Assembly (NCBI GenBank): GCA_000711775.1
Contig: ARYC01003511.1
Location: 1 to 64,000 of the forward strand
DNA length: 64,000 nt
Direction: 5' to 3'
DNA from: Oxytricha trifallax
Taxonomy: Eukaryota > Ciliophora > Spirotrichea > Sporadotrichida > Oxytrichidae
The notes under the pieces: generated by a model
Databases searched by the model: none
What the model was told of the DNA's origin: nothing
What the model saw: the letters and a program-made list of their open reading frames with translations, nothing else
Shown here: piece after piece, positions 47,771 to 59,900 of the stretch
How positions within the stretch are numbered: position 1 is the stretch's first letter
Layout of the letters: each line of letters starts with the position of its first letter
Made by a program: the position numbers and the translations under genes

Positions 47771-47984
47771 ACATATATTGAAGAAGGAAGGGAATAACAG
47801 CAGATGACCTAGAAAACCCGATCGAAAATGTTTTGAAGATAAAATAGTGAGATAAACCAAGGGGAGGAACTGGTACCAACAACCACCGGAATGATCAATT
47901 AAGAATAATAATATTGCTAAAATACAAAAGATTAGGAAATTGTATAAATTAAATAGAGAAAAAACAGTCATGTAATTGAAAGTT

Positions 47985-48506
47985 GAAATAAAAATATAAG
48001 TAATTATTGAAAATCTCAAATAAATGAGAGTATTTATACATATACTTCTAATTATATACTGACTGCCCTTATTCATTATTATGCGATAATATATTTATTT
48101 AGAATTTCTAAAATAATTCTTCTTTAGCGGAGCAAGTTTATACTCTTATATATTATGCATATTTGTATTATTTTGTATTTTTACGTCATAAATATTTATT
48201 GCTTCTCCGCTGTCAGCGCATTATAAATCCATGACCTCTGATATCAATCAGTTCTGTATTCATTCATATTATATTCTCCTCAGTTATTCATCATTAATTT
48301 TAATTTATTTTCTATGAGAAAATTTAAATATAATTATCTGAGAAGAAGTAATATAAATGAGAATAATAGCATTACGTTGCTTTAAAATGTTAGTCTTAGT
48401 AAGAACCACTCCGCTCCATTTTAATTTGTAATAATCTGATTATTTTCTGTTTTAATTTGTGATAATAACAATTTTTAATTTTCAAACAATTCACATACAA
48501 TAATAC
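47985..48506. other. A+T-rich insertion inside the LINE
   Basis: LINE-like sequence stops near 47984 and resumes near 48507. The hexamer AAAGTT occurs at both edges (47979-47984, 48507-48512), a possible target duplication. The interior is A+T-rich with three CTCCGCT/AGCGGAG words (about 48127, 48205, 48408) and no ORF. It has no clear inverted ends. Confidence 0.35.
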
Positions 48507-48534
48507 AAAGTTAAGAGATGCATTCCAGGAGACA

Positions 48535-49880
48535 AGGGTGTAATGGAGAGAAGCAATTAGAGACTTAGAGCAGTGCCTAGACAGGAACGTTGTAAAAGGG
48601 TTCTTTTACATGGTAAAAAGTCTATCAAAAACTTAGAAAGAATGTTAACCAATAAAAGGATTAACTATAAAGATGCGAGAGTAGAAAAAGGAGAGCAATC
48701 AAAAGAACAAATCCTAGAATTTTATGGGCAAATATTTAAAGATAAAAGAGGAATTAAAAAATATGAACTAAACAGGATAGATGAGATAATGAACGAATAC
48801 CTTGAAGAAGAAATCTTCTATAATTTAGAAGTTGTAAAAAGAAGTATTGGAGAGTGTAACTTCAATAAAGCCATTGGCCCAGATGGTTTTGATGGAAAGA
48901 TGTTGCTTAAATCTCATAGAATGAAATAGACAGTAAGTGAGAAAATTTCAAACTGCCTGAATAATAAACACAATCTAGAGTACATTAAGGAGGGAATGTT
49001 AATTCTAATGAGCAAAGATCAGAAAGATCTATACTCAGAAGTCAGTAATACAAGTCATATAGTGATAAATTCCCACTTAAGTAAAATAGTTGAAAAAGTA
49101 ATAATTAACAAAGTTATTAAATCAAAGAGTGAATTATTTCCAACAGGAAACTACCAAAATGGATTCAAAGAAAATAAGAGCACCCGCATCAATCTTATAA
49201 GAATGCTAGAACACATAAAATCATCGAGAAAAAAGAGCAAAATAAGGAAAGCTTATTTACTAGTCGATCTCCAAAAAGATTACGACTCTGTCTGGAAAGA
49301 CAAGCTAGTTTCAATCCTGAAAAATAGAGAAACTAACCAAAAAGAAAAATTAATAGCTAGACTGATAGAGTTGTTATACACTGGGAACAAGATTAATTTT
49401 GAGGAGGAAGAAATACAAACTGAATAAGGAGTAGCTTAAGGGGAGTCGACTTTCACCGATGCTTTTTAACATATACCTTCAAGACGCATTATATTCACAA
49501 AAATAGCTAATTTAATTAGTCAAATAGGTTAAATTAATAGCTTTTGCAGACGAAATTCTGATAAATATAAAAGATCCTTAACAATTCAGAAGAGTTATCA
49601 GCAGATTCAGAGAAGTAGAAAAAACCCACAACTTGAAACTAAATACGAAGAAAACAGTATTTTTGAGTGATGCAAATATCTTTGAGAAAGAATTTGGAAT
49701 AGAGATATTTAAAAAAATAGAAGAAACTAAATACCTAAGACTCAACATATGCCTTAATACTACTCATAATCTACTAAAGAATACGTGTAATGAGATAAAA
49801 AGAAAAACAGAGTTTTACCAAAAACTTACATGGTCAAACAATCGAACAGTATATGACACCATAATGATGGCGTAGATAAG
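48535..49880 (+). pseudogene. LINE reverse transcriptase domain
   Basis: After a linker (WREAIRDLEQCLDRN) and a frame change near 48610, a long frame runs 48573-49440 through TAG and TAA codons. It reads NKAIGPDGFDGK (GPDG 48876-48887), IVINSHLSKIVEKVI, NGFKENKSTRINLIRML, LLVDLQKDYDSVWKDKL (motif A) and QGVAQGES (motif B; its Gln is TAA 49437-49439). One extra base near 49450 shifts to SPMLFNIYL, then LIAFADEILINI (motif C, 49543-49554), NLKLNTKKTVFLSD and KIEETKYLRLNI. Motif C is FADE instead of FADD, so a catalytic Asp is lost. Confidence 0.85.
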
Positions 49881-50700
49881 ATCGCTTATTATTTATAAAT
49901 ATACTCAACTGGTGGCAGCCTAGTTTGAGAAAATTGATATATAAAAATAGAACAATAACTTAAAAGAATCGCTTTTAGGACGGCAAGAGACATTCAAATA
50001 AAATACTAAGGAATGTAACACAACTAAAAGAAACTAACACTAGTGAAATTATAAGGGACCTAGTTCTGAAGAACATGAAAAAGATCAACGTGAGCATTGA
50101 TCAGTTTTTGAGACCTAAAATAGCGAAGGACGAGATAATTTAGCAAGGAAAAAGGCTTTAGAAAAAAAGAAAAAGATTTTCCTATCTAAGAATGTAATGG
50201 ATACTATGATGGCAATAAGTTAGTGAAATACAATAATCTACTATGGGATTAGCCATTATTGCAATATTCAAAAAAATATTCTTTGACTCAAACGATAGGA
50301 AGAACTGTAACCTAATAAACACAATAGGAGACTCAACGAGATTCTGAAAAATAATAAGAGAGAATAGAATAATTGATTTAAGTAACCACCAGTAAATAGA
50401 AATCATAACAAACATGATCTCGTTAGTTCATAGGATAATAAAACTAGAAAAGAAATAATATTATCAACCAGTAAAGTATTTATTCAGAGTGTCTTATGTA
50501 AAAAATAAGATCAAAACTTCGATGAAAAGGAACTTTAACAAATTCAACAAGAATGAACATCTAAATTGTCAAAATTAAAGGAGTATAAATAGTGAAAGAA
50601 TTAGAAGATGATTCGCTCAACTTAATACTTTCTGGTAATTATCGAGTAATTTAGATTAAATTAAATAGCATCAAAGTTACAAAAGTAACTCGCTACAAAT
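49881..50700 (+). pseudogene. LINE C-terminal region, degraded
   Basis: Open pieces continue the element: RSLIIYKYTQLVAAQFEKID, then NVSIDQFLRPKIAKDEII, and near 50560 HLNCQNQRSINSERIR, which could be what remains of a Cys-His end. Several frame changes. No endpoint is visible before the satellite edge at 50921. Confidence 0.5.
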
Positions 50701-50920
50701 AATACTAAAAAATAAGTATATTAGAAAATGGTTTCTAAATTAACATAAAGAAAAGTAGATTTCCTGTGCTAAACTAATGAACAAAAATTAATAATATTTT
50801 GATATGCTTACCTATAGCTTACCTCAATAATTTCTATAAAGATCAACAGAGAAATTGATTACTTAAATTTATTTACATTAAAATATATTAATAGATTCTT
50901 TTAATGTCTATATTTTTTAA

Positions 50921-53900
50921 AAATTTTGAAGAAAAGAAAATGCGTATTTTATATTCGTGTTCAGGGAGGTCTAAATGACCAGAATTGATATTTTCGGGAG
51001 TTTTTAAGAAATAAAAATTGTAAGTTGAGTTTTGCCGGGGAAAGGTTCGGCTCCTGGGCCAAATTTTAAAAATCAAAAAATGGACAAATTGACCCCCCTA
51101 TAACTTTTGAAAATGACTATATATTTGGTGTTCCAGTGTCACACTCTTGTTCAGGAGCCCAAATTTAGTGGATTTGCTTAATTCCAGGTCATCTCAAGAA
51201 TTTCCGCGACCCTCTCCCGCTGCCTCGAAAAACCTAAAAATCGATGTTTAACACACTCACTCATCAGTTCTTATAATAAAACTTAAAAAGCATGTATCTT
51301 TGCGCGATTTGAAGATAAATTAATTCTGATTTTATATTCGTGTTCAGGGAGGTCTAAATGACCAGAATTGATATTTTCGGGAGTTTTTAAGAAACAAAAA
51401 TTACAAGTTGAGTTTTGCCGGGGAAAGGTTCAGCTCCTGGGCCAAATCTTAAAAATCAAAAATGGACAAATTGACCCCCCTATAACTTTTGAAAATGACT
51501 ATATATTTGGTGTTCCAGTGTCACACTCTTGTTCAGGAGCCCAAAATTAGTGGATTTGCTTAATTCCAGGTCATCTCAAGAATTTCCGTGACCCTCTCCC
51601 ACTGCCTCGAAAAACCTAAAAATCGATATTTAACACACTCACTCATCAGTTCTTATAATAAAACTTAAAATGCCTGTATCTCTGCGCGATTTGAAGATAA
51701 ATCAATTCTGATTTTATATTCGTGTTCAGCGAGGTCAAAATGACCAGAAATGATATTATCGGGAGTTTTTAAGAAATAAAAATTGCAAGTTGAGTATTGC
51801 CAGGGAAAGGTTCGGCTCCTAGGCCAAATTTTAAAAATCAAAAAATGGACAAATTGACCCCCATATACTTTTGAAAATGACTATATATTTGGTGTTCCAG
51901 TGTCACACTCTTGTTCAGGAGCCCAAAATTAGTGGATTTGCTTAATTCCAGGTCATCTCATGAATTTCCGTGACCCTCTCCCGCTGCCTCGAAAACCCTA
52001 AAAATCGATGTTTAACACACTCACTCATCAGTTCTTATAATAAAACTTAAAATGGCTGTATCTTTGCGCGATTTGAAGATAAATTAATTCTGATTTTATA
52101 TTCGTGTTCAGGGAGGTCTAAATGACCAGAATTGATATTTTCGGGAGTTTTTAAGAAATAAAAATTGCAAGTTGAGTTTTGCCGGGGAAAGGTTCGGCTC
52201 CTGGGCCAAATTTTAAAAATCAAAAAATGGACAAATTGACCCCCCTATAACTTTTGAAAATGACTATATATTTGGTGTTCCAGTGTCACACTCTTGTTCA
52301 GGAGCCCAAATTTAGTGGATTTGCTTAATTCCAGGTCATCTCATGAATTTCCGTGACCCTCTCCCTCTGCCTTGAAAACCCTAAAAATCGATGTTTAACA
52401 CACTCACTCATCAGTTCTTATAATAAAACTTAAAATGGCTGTATCTTTGCGCGATTTGAAGATAAATTAATTCTGATTTTATATTCGTGTTCAGGGAGGT
52501 CTAAATGACCAGAATTGATATTTTCGGGAGTTTTTAAGAAATAAAAATTGCAAGTTGAGTTTTGCCGGGGAAAGGTTCGGCTCCTGGGCCAAATTTTAAA
52601 AATCAAAAAATGGACAAATTGACGCCCCTATAACTTTTGAAAATGACTATATATTTGGTGTTCCAGTGTCACACTCTTGTTCAGGAGCCCAAATTTAGTG
52701 GATTTGCTTAATTCCAGGTCATCTCATGAATTTCCGTGACCCTCTCCCTCTGCCTCGAAAACCCTAAAAATCGATGTTTAACACACTCACTCATCAGTTC
52801 TTATAATAAAACTTAAAATGGCTGTATCTTTGCGCGATTTGAAGATAAATTAATTCTGATTTTATATTCGTGTTCAGGGAGGTCTAAATGACCAGAATTG
52901 ATATTTTCGGGAGTTTTTAAGAAATAAAAATTGCAAGTTGAGTTTTGCCGGGGAAAGGTTCGGCTCCTGGGCCAAATTTTAAAAATCAAAAAATGGACAA
53001 ATTGACCCCCCTATAACTTTTGAAAATGACTATATATTTGGTGTTCCAGTGTCACACTCTTGATCAGGAGCCCAAATTTAGTGGATTTGCTTAATTCCAG
53101 GTCATCTCATGAATTTCCGTGACCCTCTCCCGCTGCCTTGAAAACCCTAAAAATCGATGTTTAACACACTCACTCATCAGTTCTTATAATAAAACTTAAA
53201 ATGCTTGTATCTTTGCGCGTTTTGAAGATAAATTAATTCTGATTTTATATTCGTGTTCAGGGAGGTCTAAATGACCAGAATTGATATTATCGGGAGTTTT
53301 TAAGAAATAAAAATTGCAAGTTGAGTTTTGCCAGGGAAAGGTTCGGCTCCTGGGCCAAATTTTAAAAATCAAAAAATGGACAAATTGACCCCCCTATAAC
53401 TCTTGAAAATGACTATATATTTGGTGTTCCAGTGTCACACTCTTGATCAGGAGCCCAAATTTAGTGGATTTGCTTAATTCCAGGTCATCTCAAGAATTTC
53501 CGTGACCCTCTCCCGCTGCCTCGAATACCTAAAAATCGATGTTTAACACAATCACTCATCAGTTCTTATAATAAAACTTAAAATGGCTGTATCTTTGCGC
53601 GATTTGAAGACAAATTAATTCTGATTTTATATTCGTGTTCAGCGAGGTCTAAATGACCAGAATTGATATTTTCAGGAGTTTTAAAGAAATAAAAATTGCA
53701 AGTTGAGTTTTGCCGGGGAAAGGTTCGGCTCCTGGGCCAAATCTTAAAAATCAAAAATGGACAAATTGACCCCCGATAACTTTGAAAATGACTATATATC
53801 TGGTGTTCCAGTGTCACACTCTTGTTCAGGAGCCCAAATTAAGTGGATTTGCTTAATTCCAGGTCATCTCAAGAATTTCCGTGACCCTCTCCCACTGCCT

Positions 53901-56900
53901 CGAAAACCCTAAAAATCGATGTTTAACACACTCACTCATCAGTTCTTATAATAAAACTCAAAATGCCTGTATCTTTGCGCGATTCGAAGATAAATTAATT
54001 CTGATTTTATATTCGGGTTCAGGGAGGTCTAAATGACCAGAATTGATATTTTAGGGAGTTTTTAAGAAATAAAAATTGCAAGTTGAGTTTTGCCGGGGAA
54101 AGGTTCGGCTCCTGGGCCAAATCTTAAAAATCAAAAATGGACAAATTGACCCCCCTATAACTTTTGAAAATGACTATATATCTGGTGTTCCAGTGTCACA
54201 CTATTGATCAGGACCCAAATTTAGTGGATTTGCTTAATTCCAGGTCATCTCATGAATTTCAGTGACCTCACCCACTGCCTCGAAAACCCTAAAAATCGAT
54301 GTTTAACACACTCACTCATCAGTTCTTATAATAAAACTTAAAATGGCTGTATCTTTGCGCGATTCGAAGATAAATTAATTCTGATTTTATATTCGTGTTC
54401 AGGGAGGTCTAAATGACCAGAATTGATATTTTAGGGAGTTTTAAAGAAATAAAAATTGCAAGTTGAGTTTTGCCGGGGAAAGGTTCGGCTCCTGGGCAAA
54501 TCTTAAAAATCAAAAATGGACAAATTGACCCCCCTATAACTTATGAAAATGACTATATATTTGGTGTTCCAGTGTCACACTCATGTTCAGGAGCCCAAAA
54601 TTAGTGGATTTGCTTAATTCCAGGTCATCACAAGAATTTCCGTGACCCTCTCCCGCTGCCTCGAAAACCCTAAAAATCGATGTTTAACACACTCACTAAT
54701 CAATTCCGATAATAAAACTTAAAATGCCTGTATCTTTGCGCGATTCGAAGATAAATCAATTATGATTTTATATTCGTGTTCAGCGAGGTCTAAATGACCA
54801 GAATTGATATTTTAGGGAGTTTTTAAGAAATAAAAATTGCAAGTTGAGTTTTGCCGGGGAAAGGTTCGGCTCCTGGGCCAAATCTTAAAAATCAAAAATG
54901 GACAAATTGACCCCCCTATAACTTTTGAAAATGACTATATATTTGGTGTTCCAGTGTCACACTATTGATCAGGAGCCCAAATTTAGTGGATTTGCTTAAT
55001 TCCAGGTCATCTCAAGAATTTCAGTGACCCTCTCCCGCTGCCTCGAAAACCCTAAAAATCGATGTTTAACACACTCACTCATCAGTTCTTATAATAAAAC
55101 TTAAAATGGCTGTATCTTTGCGCGATTCGAAGACAAATTAATTCTGATTTTATATTCGTGTTCAGCGAGGTCTAAATGACCAGAATTGATATTTTAAGGA
55201 GTTTTTAAGAAACAAAAATTACAAGTTGAGTTTTGCCGGGGAAAGGTTCAGCTCCTGGGCCAAATCTTAAAAATCAAAAATGGACAAATTGACCCCCCTA
55301 TAACTTTTGAAAATGACTATATATTTGGTGTTCCAGTGCACACTCTTGTTCAGGAGCCCAAATTTAGTGGATTTGCTTAATTCCAGGTCATCTCAAGAAT
55401 TTCCGTGACCCTCTCCCGCTGCCTCGAAAACCCGAAAAATCGATGTTTAACACACTCACTCATCAATTCCTATAATAAAACTTAAAATGGCTGTATCTTT
55501 GCACGATTTGAAGATAAAGTAATTCTGATTTTATATTAGTGTTCAGCGAGGTCAAAATGACCAGAATGATATTATCGGGAGTATTTAAGAAATAAAAATT
55601 GCAAGTTGAGTTTTGCCGGGGAAAGGTTCGGCTCCTGGGCCAAATTTTAAAAATCAAAAAATGGACAAATTGACCCCCTATAACTTATGAAAATGACTAT
55701 ATATTTGGTGTTCCAGTGTCAAACTCTTGATCAGGAGCCCAAATTAAGTGGATTTGCTTAATTCCAGGTCATCTCAAGAATTTCCGTGACCCTCTCCCGC
55801 TGCCTCGAAAACCCTAAAAATCGATGTTTAACACACTCACTCATCAGTTCTTATAATAAAACTTAAAATGCCTGTATCTTAGCACGATTTGAAGATAAAT
55901 TAATTCTGATTTTATATTCGTGTTCAGGGAGGTCTAAATGACCAGAATTGAATTATCGAGAGATTTTAAGAAATAAAAATTGCAAGTTGAGTTTTGGCAG
56001 GGAAAGGTTCGGCTCCTGGGCCAAATTTTAAAAATCAAAAAATGGACAAATTGACCCCCCTATAACCTTTTGAAAATGACTATATATTTGGTGTTCCAGT
56101 GTCACACTCTTGTTCAGGAGCCCAAATTTAGTGGATTTGCTTAATTCCAGGTCATCTCAAGAATTTTCGTGACCCTCTCCCGCTGCCTCGAAATACCTAA
56201 AAATCGATGTTTAACACACTCACTCATCAGTTCTTATAATAAAACTTAAAATGGCTGTATCTTTGCGCGATTTGAAGATAAAATTAATTCTGATTTTATA
56301 TTCGTGTTCAGGGAGGTCTAAATGACCAGAATTGATGTTTTCGGGAGTTTTAAAGAAATAAAAATTGTAAGTTGAGTTTTGCCGGGGAAAGGTTCGGCTC
56401 CTGGGCCAAATTTTAAAAATCAAAAAATGGACAAATTGACGCCCCTATAACTTTTGAAAATGACTATATATTTGGTGTTCCAGTGTCACACTCATGTTCA
56501 GGAGCCCAAATTTAGTGGATTTGCTTAATTCCAGGTCATCTCATGAATTTCCGTGACCCTCTCCCACTACCTCGAAAACCCTAAAAATCGATGTTTAACA
56601 AACTCACTCATCAGTTCTTATAATAAAACTTAAAATGCCTATATCTTTGCGCGATTAGAAGATAAATTAATTCTGATTTTATATTCGTGTTCAGGGAGGT
56701 CTAAATGTCCAGAATTGATATTTTCGGGAGTTTTTAAGAAATAAAAATTGAGTTGAGTATTGCCGGGGAAAGGTTCGGCTCCTAGGCCAAATTTTAAAAA
56801 TCAAAAAATGGACAAATTGACGCCTATATATCTTTTGAAAATGACTAAATATTTGGTGTTCCAGTGTCACACTCTTGTTCAGGAGCCCAAATTTAGTGGA

Positions 56901-59900
56901 TTTGCTTAATTCCAGGTCATCTCATGAATTTCCGTGACCCTCTCCCACTTCCTCGAAAACCCTAAAAATCAATGTTTAACACACTCACTCATCAGTTCTT
57001 ATAATAAAACTTAAAATGCCTGTATCTTTGCGCGATTTGAAGATAAATTAATTCTGATTTTATATTCGTGTTCAGGGAGGTCTAAATGACCAGCATTGAT
57101 ATTTTCGGGAGTTTTTAAGAAATAAAAATTGCAAGTTGAGTTTTGCCGGGGAAAGGTTCGGCTCCTGGGCCAAATTTTAAAAATCAAAAAATGGACAAAT
57201 TGACCCCGCTATAACTTTTGAAAATGACTATATATTTGGTGTTCCAGTGTCACACTCTTGTTCAGGAGCCCAAATTTAGTGGATTTGCTTAATTCCAGGT
57301 CATCTCAAGAATTTCCGTGACCCTCTCCCTCTGCCTCGAAAACCCTAAAAATCGATGTTTAACACACTCACTCATCAGTTCTTATAATAAAACTTAAAAT
57401 GGCTGTATCTTTGCACGATTTGAAGATAAATTAATTCTGATTTTATATTCGTGTTCAGGGAGGTCTAAATGACCAGAATTGATATTTTCGGGAGTTTTTA
57501 AGAAACAAAAATTACAAGTTGAGTTTTGCCGGGGAAAGGTTCAGCTCCTTGGCCAAATTTTAAAAATCAAAAATGGACAAATTGACCCCCCTATAACTTT
57601 TGAAAATGACTATATATTTGGTGTTCCAGTGTCACACTCTTGTTCAGGAGCCCAAATTTAGTGGATTTGCTTAATTCCAGGTCATCTCAAGAATTTCCGT
57701 GACCCTCTCCCTCTGCCTCGAAAACCCTAAAAATCGATGTTTAACACACTCACTCATCAGTTCTTATAATAAAACTTAAAATGGCTGTATCTTTGCACGA
57801 TTTGAAGATAAATTAATTCTGATTTTATATTCGTGTTCAGGGAGGTCTAAATGACCAGAATTGATATTTTCGGGAGTTTTAAGAAATAAAAATTGCAAGT
57901 TGAGTTTTGCCGGGGAAAGGTTCGGCTCCTGGGCAAAATTTTAAAAATCAAAAACTGGACAAATTGACCCCCCTATAACTTATGAAAATGACTATATATT
58001 TGGTGTTCCAGTGTCACACTCTTGTTCAGGAGCCCAAATTTAGTGGATTTGCTTAATTCCAGGTCATCTCATGAATTTCCGTGACCCTCTCCCACTTCCT
58101 CGAAAACCCTAAAAATCAATGTTTAACACACTCACTCATCAGTTCTTATAATAAAACTTAAAATGCCTGTATCTTTGCGCGATTTGAAGATAAATTAATT
58201 CTGATTTTATATTCGTGTTCAGGGAGGTCTAAATGACCAGAATTGATATTTTCGGGAGTTTTTAAGAAATAAAAATTGCAAGTTGAGTATTGCCGGGGAA
58301 AGGTTCGGCTCCTAGGCCAAATTTTAAAAATCAAAAAATGGACAAATTGACGCCTATATATCTTTTGAAAATGACTAAATATTTGGTGTTCCAGTGTCAC
58401 ACTCTTGTTCAGGAGCCCAAATTTAGTGGATTTGCTTAATTCCAGGTCATCTCAAGAATTTCCGTGACCCTCTCCCACTGCCTCGAAAACCCTAAAAATC
58501 GATGTTTAACACACTCACTCATCAGTTCTTATTATAAAACTCGAAATGCCTGTATCTTTGCGCGATTTGAAGATAAATTAATTCTGATTTTATATTCGGG
58601 TTCAGGGAGGTCTAAATGACCAGAATTGATATTTTCGGGAGTTTTTAAGAAATAAAAATTGCAAGTTGAGTTTTGCCGGGGAAAGGTTCGGCTCCTGGCA
58701 AATTTTGAAAATAAAAAAATGGACAAATTGACCCCCCTATAACTTTTGAAAATGACTATATATTTGGTGTTCCAGTGTCACACTCTTGTTCAGGAGCCCA
58801 AATTTAGTGGATTTGCTTAATTCCAGGTCATCTCAAGAATTTTCGTGACCCTCTCCCGCTGCCTCGAAAACCCTAAAAATCGATGTTTAACACACTCACT
58901 CATCAGTTCTTATAATAAAACTTAAAATGGCTGTATCTTTGCGCGATTCGAAGATAAATTAATTCTGATTTTATATTCGTGTTCAGGGAGGTCTAAATGA
59001 CCAGAATTGATATTATAGGGAGTTTTTAAGAAATAAAAATTGCAAGTTGAGTTTTGCCGGGGAAAGGTGCGGCTCCTGGGCCAAATCTCAAAAATCAAAA
59101 AATGGACAAATTGACCCCCCTATAACTTTTGAAAATGACTATATATTTGGTGTTCCAGTGTCACACTCTTGTTCAGGAGCCCAAATTTAGTGGATTTGCT
59201 TAATTCCAGGTCATCTCAAGAATTTCCGTGACCCTCTCCCGCTGCCTCGAAAAACCTAAAAATCGATGTTTAACACACTCACTCATCAGTTCTTATAATA
59301 AAACTTAAAATGGCTGTATCTTTGCACGATTTGAAGATAAATTATTCTGATTTTATATTCGTGTTCAGGGAGGTCTAAATGACCAGAATTGATATTATCG
59401 GGAGTTTTTAAGAAACAAAAATTACAAGTTGAGTTTTGCCGGGGAAAGGTTCAGCTCCTGGGCCAAATTTTAAAAATCAAAAATGGACAAATTGACCCCC
59501 CTATAACTTTTGAAAATGACTATATATTTGGTGTTCCAGTGTCACACTCTTGTTCAGGAGCCCAAATTTAGTGGATTTGCTTAATTCCAGGTCATCTCAA
59601 GAATTTCCGTGACCCTCTCCCACTGCCTCGAAAACCCTAAAAATCGATGTTTAACACACTCACTCATCAGTTCTTATAATAAAACTTAAAATGGCTGTAT
59701 CTTTGCACGATTCGAAGATAAATTAATTCTGATTTTATATTCGTGTTCAGGGAGGTCTAAATGACCAGAATTGATATTTTAGGGAGTTTTTAAGAAATAA
59801 AAATTGCAAGTTGAGTATTGCCGGGGAAAGGTTCGGCTCCTAGGCCAAATCTTAAAAATCAAAAATGGACAAATTGACCCCATATAAATTTTGAAAATGA

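Larger units (their letters stand above)
46600..50800 (+). mobile_element. decayed non-LTR retrotransposon (LINE)
   Basis: Plus-strand order is: a basic upstream frame, an APE-type endonuclease domain, a linker, an RT domain and a degraded C-terminal region. It sits between the detached satellite fragment and the satellite array. Frames use TAA/TAG as Gln. It is disabled by several frameshifts, at least one in-frame TGA (47564-47566), a ~520-bp insertion and a changed RT active site. No poly(A) tail or target duplication was found, so the limits are approximate. Confidence 0.8.
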
